Shown here: in pieces, positions 27,997-36,756 of the stretch
Layout of the letters: every line of letters begins with the position of its first letter
How positions within the stretch are numbered: the first letter of the stretch is position 1
NCBI RefSeq assembly: GCF_900573885.1
Contig: NZ_UPSE01000493.1
Location: 310,001-374,000, forward strand
Origin: Pseudomonas viridiflava
Lineage (GTDB): Bacteria; Pseudomonadota; Gammaproteobacteria; Pseudomonadales; Pseudomonadaceae
Length of the DNA: 64,000 nt
Reading direction: 5' to 3'
Translations under genes and position numbers: made by a program
Notes under the pieces: generated by a model
Databases searched by the model: none
Seen by the model: the letters and a program-made list of their open reading frames with translations, nothing else
What the model was told of the DNA's origin: nothing

Positions 27997-29579
27997 GTTC
28001 GGAACAGAGCACGGTAAAAAACAAAAGCCTGCGCCAGGCCATGGCCGGGCTGCACACCTGGGGCGGGCTGCTGCCGTCCTGGTTGCTGTTTGTCATCTTG
28101 TTCGGCGGCAGCATTGCCTGCTTCGACAAAGAGCTGGAAGTGTGGATGCGCCCGACCCTGCACCCGGTTGGCGAAACCTCGCTGACGCTTGACCAGGTCA
28201 GCGCCTGGGTGCAAACGCAGGCGCCGAAGCCGCCGCACGCCATCTGGATGCGTCCGCCCGACGAGCGCCAACCGTACTGGTACGCCGGCTACGAGCCGCA
28301 GAACGAGCTGGAGCCGTTCGTTAGCTTCACCCTGGATCCGCAAACCGGCGAGGTGCTGCCGAAAACCCTCGGCGGCAACTTCTGGTTCACCCTGCACTAC
28401 AACCTGTTTGGCGGCATGCTCGGCATGTACATCGTCGCCATTGCCGGCATGTTTATGCTGGTGGCGCTGGTCAGCGGCATCATCATTCACCGGCGCATTT
28501 TCAAAGACTTCTTCACCCTGCGCCCCGACGCCAACGGCCAGCGCGCCTGGCTCGATGCCCACAACCTGTTCGGCGTGGTCGGCCTGCCGTTCCACCTGCT
28601 GATCGCCTACACCGGCCTGGCGATTTTCGTCACCTTCTATATGCCGGCGGGCCTGAAGGTGGGCTACAAGGGCGACATCGAAAAGATGTTCTCCGAAGTG
28701 CAAGGCCAGTTCGGCCGTGAAGAACTCAAACGCAAAACCGACCACGCCGCCTCCATCGACAAGCTTGTGCTGGACGCCAAACGGCGCTGGGCCGCGAGCG
28801 GCGAAGGCGGTACCGAAACCGGCTGGATCAGCGTGCACCACCCAGGTGACAAAGCCGCTGTGGTAGACATTCGCCGCTACGACCGCTCCCGCGTGGTCGA
28901 CTTTCAGTGGATCATGTCGTACGACGCCACCACCGGCGCCTTCCTTCACGAACAGAAACCGTACAAACCCGGCTATACCGCTTACGCCTGGCTGACCAAC
29001 GTGCACATGGCGCAGTTCGGCGGCGCCATCGTGCGCTGGTTGTACCTGGGCCTTGGCCTGATGGGCTGCGCCATGGTTGCCGGTGGTTTACAGGTGTGGC
29101 TGCGCAAGCGTGAGGCGAAGGGCGGTTGGGGCGTGGGTTTTGTTCGCGCCATGAATGGTGCGGTTATTGGCGGTCTGCCGATTGCCAGCCTCGGTCTGCT
29201 GTACGGCAACCGCCTGATTCCGAACACCGTCAACCTGCGCGACCACTGGGAGGCTTACACCTTTATTGGCGTGTGGGTCATCGCCGCTCTGTGGTCCATT
29301 GCCCGTCGCAACAGCGGCCGCGTAGGGCGCGACCTGTTCGCCGTCGGTGCGGTACTGGCCCTGGGGCTGCCGGCGCTGGATGTGCTCACCGGTCAGCCGG
29401 GCGCCCTCAGTGCCGCTATCGCTCGCGGCGACTGGCGTGTGCCGGGCATCGACCTGGCAGTTTTCGCCGTCGGCCTGCTGTGCGCGAAACTGGCGTGGTG
29501 GCCGCGTGTTGCCAGCGAGGCGCCGGTGAAAGGCCGGAGCAAGCGCGAACGGCGTGAATTGGTCGAGGAGGGCGTGTGA
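27993..29579 (+). CDS. PepSY-associated membrane protein, probable ferric-siderophore reductase
   Basis: 528 residues, four or more transmembrane segments with a large periplasmic loop. The N-terminal GLHTWGGLLPSWLLFVILFG and FTLHYNLFGGMLGMYIV match the PepSY_TM family. Conserved histidines in HTWGG, LHYN and DAHNLFG are possible haem ligands. Family members such as FoxB/PiuB are implicated in reductive iron release from siderophores at the inner membrane; assignment here is by family and operon position. It overlaps the following gene by TGATG. Confidence 0.83.
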   Translation: MSSEQSTVKNKSLRQAMAGLHTWGGLLPSWLLFVILFGGSIACFDKELEVWMRPTLHPVGETSLTLDQVSAWVQTQAPKPPHAIWMRPPDERQPYWYAGYEPQNELEPFVSFTLDPQTGEVLPKTLGGNFWFTLHYNLFGGMLGMYIVAIAGMFMLVALVSGIIIHRRIFKDFFTLRPDANGQRAWLDAHNLFGVVGLPFHLLIAYTGLAIFVTFYMPAGLKVGYKGDIEKMFSEVQGQFGREELKRKTDHAASIDKLVLDAKRRWAASGEGGTETGWISVHHPGDKAAVVDIRRYDRSRVVDFQWIMSYDATTGAFLHEQKPYKPGYTAYAWLTNVHMAQFGGAIVRWLYLGLGLMGCAMVAGGLQVWLRKREAKGGWGVGFVRAMNGAVIGGLPIASLGLLYGNRLIPNTVNLRDHWEAYTFIGVWVIAALWSIARRNSGRVGRDLFAVGAVLALGLPALDVLTGQPGALSAAIARGDWRVPGIDLAVFAVGLLCAKLAWWPRVASEAPVKGRSKRERRELVEEGV

Positions 29580-29902
29580 TGTTGTTTCTTGCATTCGGCC
29601 TCAACTACCTGGGCATGACCGCCCTGTGCCTGGCCATGTCCCGCCACCACAAAGCGCTGCTCAGCAGCGCGCCCTCAAACGCCCGCACCTACGGTCTGCG
29701 GGTGATTGGCGCGTTGTTGCTCGCGCTGGGCATGGCATTGAACATCGTCGAGCTGACGGCAGACATGGGCATCATCACTGGGCTGTTGCAGCTGATGCTG
29801 GCGGGTCTGTGTGTGGGGCTGCTGATGGCCTGGCGCAGCGGCTGGGTGCTGCCGTTGAGTGGAATTCTGCCGCTGAGCGGGTTGATCGCGTTGTTGGCCT
29901 GA
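29579..29902 (+). CDS. DUF3325 small membrane protein
   Basis: 107 residues. Predicted three transmembrane helices; N-terminus MLFLAFGLNYLGMTALCLAM, then YGLRVIGALLLALGM. DUF3325 closes many TonB-receptor/PepSY operons. The start at 29579 overlaps the preceding stop. Last gene of the fecI-type operon; a REP element follows 28 bases later. Confidence 0.8.
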   Translation: MLFLAFGLNYLGMTALCLAMSRHHKALLSSAPSNARTYGLRVIGALLLALGMALNIVELTADMGIITGLLQLMLAGLCVGLLMAWRSGWVLPLSGILPLSGLIALLA

Positions 29903-29930
29903 AGGTCAAGCTCCCACAAAGATCGGTCTT

Positions 29931-29960
29931 CTGTAGGAGCGGCTTTAGCCGCGATGCTTT
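29931..29960. repeat. REP-type palindromic repeat
   Basis: CTGTAGGAGCGGC, then GCCGCGATGCTTT: a hairpin (GCGGC-TTTA-GCCGC). It matches 41111-41140 (reverse orientation) over 30 bases with only a few differences. It lies between converging genes. Confidence 0.85.
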
Positions 29961-30835
29961 TAAAGCCGCAACGCCGCCCGATACTCCCCAGGCGTTGCCC
30001 CCAACGCACTGCGAAACCGATTACTGAAATGACTGGCACTGGCAAACCCACACGCCAGCGCCACATCGCCCAGCGGCAGAGCGGTGTCTTTAAGTAGATG
30101 CTGAGCCCGCATCAGGCGTCGCGCCAATAGATAACGGTGCGGCGGCACGCCAAAGCTTTCGCGGAACATGCGCGCGAAGTGGTATTCCGACAACGCCGCC
30201 AGCGTCGCCAGTTGGCCCAGGCTGATGGGCTCACTCAAGTGCGCTTCGATGTACTCGCCCAGCACACGGCGCAACGCCGGCGCCAGTCCGCCTTTCAAGC
30301 GCAGGTTTTGCCGTTGCCCTACCTGGTTGAGCAGCGCGTGGCTGATCATTTCGTGGGCCAGGCTGCTGGTCAGCAAACGCTCGCCAGGCTCATTCCAGTT
30401 CAGCGACGTGAGCTGGTGGAAGCGTTGGGCTTGCAGCGGGTCGTCAACAAAGGTGCCTTCACGCAGTTCCACTTCCCGTGGCTCGCGGTCCAGCAGGCTG
30501 ACGGCGCTCAGGGCGAAGCGTTCGGGGCTGATGTACAGGTGCGCCAGGCGAATATCGCCGTTTATGACCCAGGAAGAATCGTGGCCCACCGGCATGATGC
30601 ACAGCTTGCCCGGCGCGCCTTTTTCACCCGGTTTTTCGCGCCGAAACGTACCGGTGCCGCCCGCCAGATAGCACGACAGCGTGTGGTGACTCGGGCCTTC
30701 GTACTCGCGGGCGTCGTGATGGTTGCTCCACATGGCGGCGCTCAAGCCGTCGCCCAGCTCGGCGCAATGCTCAAGCTGCGCATTGGGCGAGCTGTTGAGC
30801 GCCTGGAACACCTGAATGTGGGAGAGCTGCGTCAT
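29960..30835 (-). CDS. AraC-family regulator
   Basis: 291 residues. The N-terminal cupin-like half (LSCYLAGGTGTFRREKPGEK, then LCIMPVGHDSSW) resembles a ligand-sensing domain. The C-terminal half has two helix-turn-helix units (LATLAALSEYHFARMFRESF, then DVALACGFASASHFSNRFR). An open frame far upstream of 30835 exists but has no protein-like character. Divergent from the EamA transporter across 147 bases, which makes that gene a likely target. Confidence 0.85.
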   Translation of the reverse strand: MTQLSHIQVFQALNSSPNAQLEHCAELGDGLSAAMWSNHHDAREYEGPSHHTLSCYLAGGTGTFRREKPGEKGAPGKLCIMPVGHDSSWVINGDIRLAHLYISPERFALSAVSLLDREPREVELREGTFVDDPLQAQRFHQLTSLNWNEPGERLLTSSLAHEMISHALLNQVGQRQNLRLKGGLAPALRRVLGEYIEAHLSEPISLGQLATLAALSEYHFARMFRESFGVPPHRYLLARRLMRAQHLLKDTALPLGDVALACGFASASHFSNRFRSALGATPGEYRAALRL

Positions 30836-30982
30836 GGCACGGGGCGCTGGTAAATGGCGATGACGGCTATGGTAACCCCCGCGCTCGAGCCTGCCAGCCG
30901 CCGCCGGTAAATAAGCGCAAGTTTGTGCAAGCGCGCGCCACGAGGGCTGAGCAGACTGCCGGCATTGCTCAGGAGCCTTGCC

Positions 30983-31879
30983 ATGAACCTCTCGTTGTAC
31001 CTGCTTACCGTGCTGATCTGGGGCACCACCTGGATCGCCATCAAGCTGCAAGTCGGCAGCGTCGCCATTCCACTGTCCATCGCCTACCGCTTCGGCCTCG
31101 CGGCGCTGGTGCTGTTTGCCGTGTTGCTGCTCAGCCGCCGCCTGCAACCGCTCAACCGCCGCGCGCAATGGCTGTGCCTGGCCCAGGGCTTGTGCCTGTT
31201 CTGCGTGAACTTCATGTGCTTTTACACCGCCAGCCAGTGGATTCCGAGCGGGCTGATCGCCGTGGTGTTTTCCACCGCCACGCTGTGGAACGCCATCAAT
31301 GCACGGGTGTTTTTCGGTCAGCGAATCGCCTTCAACGTCATGACCGGCGGCTCGCTCGGGCTGGCCGGGCTGGCGTTGTTGTTCTGGCCGGAAATGGCCG
31401 GCCATGAAGCCAGCCGCGAAACCCTGATCGGCCTGGCGTTGGCGCTGTTCGGCACGTTGTGTTTTTCCGCCGGCAACATGCTCTCCAGCCTGCAACAAAA
31501 ATCTGGCTTCAAACCGCTGACCACCAACGCCTGGGGCATGCTCTACGGTGCGTTGATTCTGAGCGGCTATTGCCTGGTAACCGGCACACCGCTGAGTTTT
31601 GATGCGAGCGCGCAGTACGTGTGGTCGCTGCTGTACCTGGCAATTCCGGGTTCGGTGATTGGCTTTACCGCGTACCTGACCCTGGTCGGGCGCATGGGGC
31701 CGGACCGGGCGGCGTACTGCACGGTGCTGTTTCCGGTGGTGGCGCTGAACATTTCGGCATTTGTTGAAGGCTACCAATGGAGCGCACCGGCGTTGATGGG
31801 GCTGGTGCTGGTGATGGTGGGGAATGTGTTGGTATTCAGGAAGCCCAAGCCGGCGGCGGGGGTGGCCTTGGCGCGGTGA
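30983..31879 (+). CDS. EamA-family (DMT) transporter
   Basis: 298 residues, ten predicted transmembrane helices in two EamA repeats. The first begins LLTVLIWGTTWIAIKLQVG; the second carries a GSVIGFTAYLTLVGRMG stretch typical of RhaT/YddG-like exporters. AGGAG lies 7 bases before ATG 30983. Family members export amino acids, metabolites or drugs; the substrate is unknown. Divergent from the AraC regulator. Confidence 0.85.
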   Translation: MNLSLYLLTVLIWGTTWIAIKLQVGSVAIPLSIAYRFGLAALVLFAVLLLSRRLQPLNRRAQWLCLAQGLCLFCVNFMCFYTASQWIPSGLIAVVFSTATLWNAINARVFFGQRIAFNVMTGGSLGLAGLALLFWPEMAGHEASRETLIGLALALFGTLCFSAGNMLSSLQQKSGFKPLTTNAWGMLYGALILSGYCLVTGTPLSFDASAQYVWSLLYLAIPGSVIGFTAYLTLVGRMGPDRAAYCTVLFPVVALNISAFVEGYQWSAPALMGLVLVMVGNVLVFRKPKPAAGVALAR

Positions 31880-31917
31880 AGGGCCTCTGGACGGTGTAAA
31901 TCGGCAGCTCGCGATTG

Positions 31918-31962
31918 GATTCCCCTCGCCCGCTTGCGGGAGAGGGGCTAGGGGAGAGGGGC
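31918..31962. repeat. CCCCTCGCCCGC/GCGGGAGAGGGG intergenic palindrome, copy 1
   Basis: An arm ending CCCGC, a TT spacer, then GCGGGAGAGGGG and a second GGGGAGAGGGG block. The same design is at 36168-36205. It sits between the EamA gene and moaC. Confidence 0.65.
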
Positions 31963-32040
31963 CGTTGATCTTGTTCGACCGGCCATTGACCCAATTCTGA
32001 CCCACGGGTTTAATTCCCGCTCTTCCAACGGAGCACGCCC

Positions 32041-32517
32041 GTGTTAACCCATCTCGACTCTCAAGGCCGCGCCAATATGGTCGATGTCACCGACAAAGCG
32101 GTGACCTTCCGTGAGGCCGTAGCCGAAGCTTACGTGCGCATGCAGCCGCAGACGCTGCAACTGATTCAGTCTGGCGGTCATCCCAAGGGCGACGTGTTTG
32201 CCGTTGCGCGCATTGCCGGTATTCAAGCGGCGAAGAAAACCAGCGACCTCATTCCCCTGTGCCATCCGCTGATGCTCACCGGCGTCAAAGTCGAGCTCAA
32301 CGCCGAAGGCGAAGACCGCGTGCACATTCAGGCGCGGTGCAAGTTGTCCGGCCAGACCGGCGTGGAAATGGAAGCCCTGACCGCCGCCAGCGTCGCCGCG
32401 CTGACGCTGTACGACATGTGCAAAGCGGTGGACCGCGGCATGGTCATCGAGTCGGTGCGCCTGCTGGAAAAACTCGGCGGCAAGAGCGGCCATTTCAAGG
32501 CCGACGAGGTGCAGTGA
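32041..32517 (+). CDS. moaC: Cyclic pyranopterin monophosphate synthase MoaC
   Basis: 158 residues from GTG 32041 with GGAG upstream. It completes the first step of molybdenum cofactor synthesis, converting the MoaA product into cPMP. Signature residues in [27 protein letters not shown] (split here for length: [14 protein letters not shown]) and [17 protein letters not shown]. The stop overlaps the moaD start by one base. No molybdenum-cofactor riboswitch was seen upstream. Confidence 0.95.
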   Translation: MLTHLDSQGRANMVDVTDKAVTFREAVAEAYVRMQPQTLQLIQSGGHPKGDVFAVARIAGIQAAKKTSDLIPLCHPLMLTGVKVELNAEGEDRVHIQARCKLSGQTGVEMEALTAASVAALTLYDMCKAVDRGMVIESVRLLEKLGGKSGHFKADEVQ

Positions 32518-32765
32518 TGATCCGCGTGCAGTATTTCGCCCGTTACCGCGAGGCTGTCGGCATCGACGCCGAGCAAATCAACGACACCAGCGCCTTCGCC
32601 ACCCTCGACGCCCTGCGCCTGCATTTGCTGGCCCGCGGTGGGGTGTGGCACGTGCTCGGTGAGCAGAACCTGATGTGCGCCCGCAACCAGGAACTGTGCA
32701 GCCTCGACGAGCCCCTGGCAGACGGCGATGAAGTGGCGTTTTTCCCCACCGTGACCGGAGGCTGA
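32517..32765 (+). CDS. moaD: Molybdopterin synthase small subunit MoaD
   Basis: 82 residues, ubiquitin-like fold, ending in the essential Gly-Gly (FFPTVTGG) that is thiocarboxylated to carry sulphur. VQYFARYREAVG is the typical first strand. The start shares a base with the moaC stop; the stop is one base before moaE. Confidence 0.93.
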   Translation: MIRVQYFARYREAVGIDAEQINDTSAFATLDALRLHLLARGGVWHVLGEQNLMCARNQELCSLDEPLADGDEVAFFPTVTGG

Positions 32766-32766
32766 C

Positions 32767-33219
32767 ATGGCCATTCGCGTACAAGCTGCCGCCTTCGACC
32801 CGGGCCTGGAACTCAACGCCATGCACGCCGCCAATGCCGGCGTGGGGGCGGTGGTGAGCTTTGTTGGCTACGTACGCGACTTCAACGACGGCCGTGATGT
32901 GTCCGGCATGTTCCTCGAACACTTCCCCGGCATGACCGAAAAAGCCCTCGGCAAAATCGCCGACGAAGCGGGCCAGCGCTGGCCGCTGCTGAAGGTTGAG
33001 GTGCTGCACCGCATCGGCCGACTGGAACCGGGCGAGCCCATCGTATTCGTCGCCACCAGCAGCGCCCATCGCCAGGCGGCGTTTGACGCCTGCGCATTCA
33101 TCATGGACTACCTGAAAACCCGCGCGCCGTTCTGGAAACAGGAAGACACCCCCGAAGGGCCGCGTTGGGTTGAGGGCAAGTGCAGCGATAAGGATGCGGC
33201 GCAGCGGTGGGAGAAGTAA
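32767..33219 (+). CDS. moaE: Molybdopterin synthase catalytic subunit MoaE
   Basis: 150 residues. Inserts two sulphurs into cPMP together with MoaD. VVSFVGYVRDFNDG, the HRIGRLEPGE block and the catalytic-lysine segment YLKTRAPFWKQE are visible. Last gene of moaCDE, ending before a strong bidirectional terminator. Confidence 0.94.
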   Translation: MAIRVQAAAFDPGLELNAMHAANAGVGAVVSFVGYVRDFNDGRDVSGMFLEHFPGMTEKALGKIADEAGQRWPLLKVEVLHRIGRLEPGEPIVFVATSSAHRQAAFDACAFIMDYLKTRAPFWKQEDTPEGPRWVEGKCSDKDAAQRWEK

Positions 33220-33251
33220 CGGAGGTTTTGTTGGAAGATTTCGTCAATCAT

Positions 33252-33282
33252 AAAAAAGCCCGTCACAGAGACGGGCTTTTTT
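33252..33282. terminator. Bidirectional intrinsic terminator between moaE and rhlB
   Basis: Perfect 13-base stem AAAAAAGCCCGTC (33252-33264) with GACGGGCTTTTTT (33270-33282) and a 5-base loop. A- and T-runs allow termination of both converging genes. Confidence 0.92.
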
Positions 33283-33299
33283 GTGAAACCACCAGCGCT

Positions 33300-34754
33300 T
33301 CAGTGCTTGCGCGGCACCGGCGTCAGCAACTCGGTTGGCGGCGTCTCGCAGTTGATCTTGCGACCCAGCAATTCTTCAATCGCTGGCAACTGGTACGAGT
33401 CGTCTTCGCCGGCAAAGCTGATCGACACGCCACTGGCGCCCGCACGCCCGGTACGGCCAATGCGGTGTACGTAGTCGTCCGGCATTTCCGGCAGGGTGAA
33501 GTTGATTACGTGGCTGATGCCGTCGATGTGAATGCCGCGACCGGCCACATCGGTGGCGACCATCACGCGAATCTTGCCTTCACGGAAGCCTTCCAGGGTT
33601 TTGATGCGTTTGTGCTGCGGCACGTCGCCAGACATCTGCGCGGCGCTCACGCCATCACGAAGCAGGCGTTCTTCAATGCGGCGTACTTCGTCTTTGCGGT
33701 TGGCAAACACCATCACGCGCTCCCAGTTGTTCTGGGTGATGAGGTTGTACAGCAGCTTGTATTTATCGCTGCCGGCGACGGCGTAGATGTGTTGCTCCAC
33801 GCTGTCGCTGGCGACGTTTTCCGGCTCGATTTCAACAATGGCCGGGGTGGTGGTCCATTGCTTGGCGAGGTTCATCACGTCTTCGGTGAAGGTTGCGGAG
33901 AACAGCAGTGTCTGGCGTTCGTTCTTCGGCGGGGTCTGACGAATGATCTGCCGAACCTGCGGAATAAAGCCCATGTCGAGCATGCGGTCGGCTTCGTCGA
34001 GCACCATCACTTCGACCATGTCCAGGTGCACTTCACCGCGCTGGGCGAAGTCCAGCAGACGGCCCGGCGTGGCCACCAGAATGTCGCAATAACGCGACTC
34101 GAGCTGCTTGAGCTGCTTGTCGAAATCCATGCCGCCCACAAACGACATCACGTTCAGGCCGGTGTACTTGGTCAGCGCCACGGCGTCTTTGGCGATCTGC
34201 ACCACCAGCTCGCGGGTGGGGGCGATGATCAGCGCACGCGGCTCGCCCATGTAGCGCTCTTTTGGCGCCGGGGTTTGCTGCAGCTGGGTGATGATCGAAA
34301 TCAGAAACGCAGCGGTTTTGCCGGTGCCGGTTTGCGCACGGCCGATGGCGTCCTGACCTTTGAGCGTGTACCCGAGCACTTCGGCCTGAATCGGCGTGCA
34401 GTACGGGAAGCCCAGGTCATGGATGGCGTGCATCAGCTCAGGCGACAGGGCGAAGTCGTGGAAACGGGTTTTGCCAGCTTGCGGCTCAACGGCGAAGTCT
34501 TCCAGTTTCCAGGTGCTTACCACCGGCGCAGGACGGGCACGGCGTGGTTTTTCAGCGGGCGTGGCGGGCGCGCTAGGCGCTGGGGCGGCATCGGTGCGCT
34601 CGGTTTTGGCTGCGCGTGGCGGCCGCGGCTGGCTGGTGTTGGCCGGGCGGGGGCTGTCTACGGCAGGAGAAGGCGCGGAAGAGGGGGCGGCAGGAACAGA
34701 CGCCGGCTGCTCGCCTTCGCCTTTGCCAAACATTTTCTTGAGTGCTTTGAGCAC
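33300..34754 (-). CDS. rhlB: DEAD-box RNA helicase RhlB
   Basis: 484 residues. The basic start [15 protein letters not shown] and a Pro/Ala-rich linker to about residue 85 are followed by the helicase core. Core motifs: Walker [25 protein letters not shown] (DEAD), LLFSATF (SAT) and [10 protein letters not shown] (motif VI). RhlB works with RNase E in mRNA turnover. The extended N-terminus is usual in Pseudomonas. It ends at the terminator shared with moaE. Confidence 0.92.
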   Translation of the reverse strand: MLKALKKMFGKGEGEQPASVPAAPSSAPSPAVDSPRPANTSQPRPPRAAKTERTDAAPAPSAPATPAEKPRRARPAPVVSTWKLEDFAVEPQAGKTRFHDFALSPELMHAIHDLGFPYCTPIQAEVLGYTLKGQDAIGRAQTGTGKTAAFLISIITQLQQTPAPKERYMGEPRALIIAPTRELVVQIAKDAVALTKYTGLNVMSFVGGMDFDKQLKQLESRYCDILVATPGRLLDFAQRGEVHLDMVEVMVLDEADRMLDMGFIPQVRQIIRQTPPKNERQTLLFSATFTEDVMNLAKQWTTTPAIVEIEPENVASDSVEQHIYAVAGSDKYKLLYNLITQNNWERVMVFANRKDEVRRIEERLLRDGVSAAQMSGDVPQHKRIKTLEGFREGKIRVMVATDVAGRGIHIDGISHVINFTLPEMPDDYVHRIGRTGRAGASGVSISFAGEDDSYQLPAIEELLGRKINCETPPTELLTPVPRKH

Positions 34755-34877
34755 GGGAATCTCTTCAATTGGTTAAGGAATGAACGCCCGCCAGTGTAAA
34801 GCAATAAGCCGGTGCGGCGAAATGTTGCACGCAACCGGCGAAATATCTGCTAGCGACAGACGTTCCCTCCGTTCACC

Positions 34878-36041
34878 TCACGCTTCTGGCAGCGTTTTCA
34901 GCAGCAGGCGCTGCACATTGCCGCCCATGATCGCGGCCACGTCTTCGGCGCTGAAGCCGGCCTTGAGCAACCCCTCGGTCAGCTGCGCCAGGCCGGTGCT
35001 GTCGAACGGGGCATGAATGGTGCCGTTGAAGTCCGAACCCAAGGCCACGTGCTCCACGCCCACTTTGTCTGCGGTGTAGCGAATGGCTTTGACGATGGCC
35101 GGCACGCTGGTTTCGCACACCGCGGTTTCCCAGAAACCGATGCCAATCACGCCACCCGTGGCGGCAATTTTCTGGATGTGGGCGTCGCTAAGGTTGCGCG
35201 TGCCGGGGCAGGTGCCTTCCACGCCCGTATGGGAAACCAGCACGGGGCGGGTGGCCATGGCGAGTACGTCGTCAATGAGCGGGCGCGAGGCGTGAGCCAG
35301 GTCGATGAGCATGCCTTTCTGTTCCAGGCGCGTAATCACCTGACGGCCCAGCGGCGTGAGGCCGCCCTTGTCCCAACCGTGGGCCGAGCCGCCCACTTCG
35401 TTATCGAAAAAGTGCGTGAGGCCGGCGATGCGGAAATCGGCGTCGTACAGGCGGTCGACGTTTTCCAGCTTTCCTTCGATCACCTGCAACCCTTCGGTGG
35501 CCATGATGCCGGCGACGCGGTGCGGGTCTTTTTTCCAGGCCTCTATAAAGGAAGCCAAGCCGCTGCGGGTGCGGATAACCACCAGCTTGCCTTCGCTGCC
35601 GGCCGCCGCTTCGTTGAGCTTCTGGCTCTGGTACAGCGCGCGTTGCAGCAGGCTTTTCCAGGTGTTGGTCGGCCAGCGCTGAGCCATGACCAGCAGCGTG
35701 ATGTCGTCGCTGTCGCTGCCGTTCTTTTCGTAATTGAGGTTGTGCGGGGTTTTGGTAACGGTGGAAAACACCTGCAAGGCCACGCCGCCTTCGATCAGGC
35801 GCGGCAGGTCGGAGTGGCCGTAGCTCACGCGCTTGAGCATGTCGCGCTGCCAGAGCAGTTCGTCGTTGTGCAGGTCGGCCACAAACAGGGTTTTGTGCAG
35901 GGTTTCGGCTTGTTCATCGGCGGGGTAGGGCGCCGGGTTTTCCACGCTGTTGAGCGTGCGATCCAGGTAGGTGGGCAGGCTGAAAAACACCCCCAGACCA
36001 ATGGCCAGCAGAACCAATATCACAATCGATAACTTACGCAT
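34878..36041 (-). CDS. Membrane dipeptidase (peptidase M19, renal dipeptidase-like)
   Basis: 387 residues. An N-terminal membrane anchor or uncleaved signal (LSIVILVLLAIGLGVFFSL), then a TIM-barrel metallohydrolase. Metal-site motifs: ADLHNDELL (HxD), the bridging Glu in MATEGLQVIEG, LIDLAHAS and LVSHTGVEG. Hydrolyses dipeptides, possibly D-amino-acid-containing ones, in the periplasm. Some M19 proteins act on other substrates, so the exact dipeptide is unknown. Transcribed alone. Confidence 0.88.
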   Translation of the reverse strand: MRKLSIVILVLLAIGLGVFFSLPTYLDRTLNSVENPAPYPADEQAETLHKTLFVADLHNDELLWQRDMLKRVSYGHSDLPRLIEGGVALQVFSTVTKTPHNLNYEKNGSDSDDITLLVMAQRWPTNTWKSLLQRALYQSQKLNEAAAGSEGKLVVIRTRSGLASFIEAWKKDPHRVAGIMATEGLQVIEGKLENVDRLYDADFRIAGLTHFFDNEVGGSAHGWDKGGLTPLGRQVITRLEQKGMLIDLAHASRPLIDDVLAMATRPVLVSHTGVEGTCPGTRNLSDAHIQKIAATGGVIGIGFWETAVCETSVPAIVKAIRYTADKVGVEHVALGSDFNGTIHAPFDSTGLAQLTEGLLKAGFSAEDVAAIMGGNVQRLLLKTLPEA

Positions 36042-36167
36042 GGGGTGCTTCCGAGCTTTGTAATTGTGGGCGCGACTCTAGCAAATCGCAGAGCAGGGGT
36101 GGGGCTGGCCCCTGTCCCCTAAACGCAGCAGCGCGGCACAAATTTAGCGGGCGATGGGGATCAAGCT

Positions 36168-36205
36168 CCCTCTCCCGCAAGCGGGAGAGGGTTGGGGAGA
36201 GGGCC
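36168..36205. repeat. CCCTCTCCCGC palindrome, copy 2
   Basis: CCCTCTCCCGC, AA, GCGGGAGAGGG: a near-perfect 11-base inverted repeat, followed by GGGGAGAGGGCC. Same family as 31918-31962. It occupies the 308-base gap (36042-36349) between the dipeptidase and a small membrane-protein gene; the rest of that gap shows nothing recognisable. Confidence 0.8.
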
Positions 36206-36349
36206 AGCCGTTAGGCGACCTTTGGCATTCGTCGGAAACCCAGGCAGCGCCGACCGCCTGGAGTAGAATCCGCCGCCGTAGCGCCCCGAATCCGGTCGGT
36301 GCACGGTTAGCCAGGGCCTTTCGATGTGGCCCTGAAGGTGAGGTTGTTG

Positions 36350-36619
36350 ATGTCGCTGCAAACGCTGTTTTCCGTCGCGTTGTCCCACCCGGCTCAATCC
36401 ATCAATGCGCTGGCCCTGTTTTTCGCCGTCGCCGGCAGCTGGCTGTTGATCGCCACGCACATACGTCAGCGCCGCGCCGTGAGTGGTCTGGTTGCCGACA
36501 GTGCTGAACTCGCTGCGTTGGACGTGTCCACCCAGCAGCTCAATCGTTTTTTCACGGGTTTTGGTTACGCGTGTTTGGGCGTTGCGCTGGCGGTGTCTTG
36601 GTTTAGTACGCAGGTGTGA
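36350..36619 (+). CDS. Small two-helix membrane protein
   Basis: 89 residues from ATG 36350, with GAGG 6 bases upstream. Predicted helices at residues 15-33 (SINALALFFAVAGSWLLIA) and near the C-terminus (FGYACLGVALAVSWF). No motif is recognised. An in-frame GTG 24 bases earlier is less favourable. Function unknown; followed by GTAGGTTGGG repeats. Confidence 0.6.
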   Translation: MSLQTLFSVALSHPAQSINALALFFAVAGSWLLIATHIRQRRAVSGLVADSAELAALDVSTQQLNRFFTGFGYACLGVALAVSWFSTQV

Positions 36620-36626
36620 TCGATTT

Positions 36627-36698
36627 GTTGGGCTTCGCTGCGCTCAACCCAACCTACGAACACAGACCACGTAGGCGGTGAGCAAAGCGAAGCCCAAC
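36627..36698. repeat. GTAGGTTGGG elements, inverted pair
   Basis: Reverse copy at 36627-36657 (GTTGGGCTTCGC ... CAACCTAC) and a forward copy at 36671-36698 (GTAGGCGGTGAGC ... GAAGCCCAAC). Together they could form a long stem. Same family as 9431-9584. Confidence 0.85.
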
Positions 36699-36704
36699 AA
36701 AACA

Positions 36705-36740
36705 AAAGGCGGCACCCGGAAAACCGGGGCCGCCTTTTTT
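36705..36740. terminator. Intrinsic terminator
   Basis: AAAGGCGGC (36705-36713) pairs with GCCGCCTTT (36729-36737) and CCCGG with CCGGG around an AAAA loop, followed by T residues. It can serve both the small membrane gene and the converging acyltransferase gene. Confidence 0.85.
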
Positions 36741-36756
36741 ATTGCCTGGCTGACGG

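Noticed and set aside
30836..32005. Extension of the AraC regulator to a 681-residue product
   Set aside because: The extra part is antisense to the EamA transporter and has shadow-like composition. The regulator is complete from 30835.
31880..32040. Possible molybdenum-cofactor riboswitch before moaC
   Set aside because: The leader is about 160 bases and dominated by a dispersed palindrome. The conserved riboswitch stems were not found.
33207..34799. 530-codon open frame opposite rhlB
   Set aside because: Shadow of rhlB. The opposite strand has all DEAD-box motifs in order.
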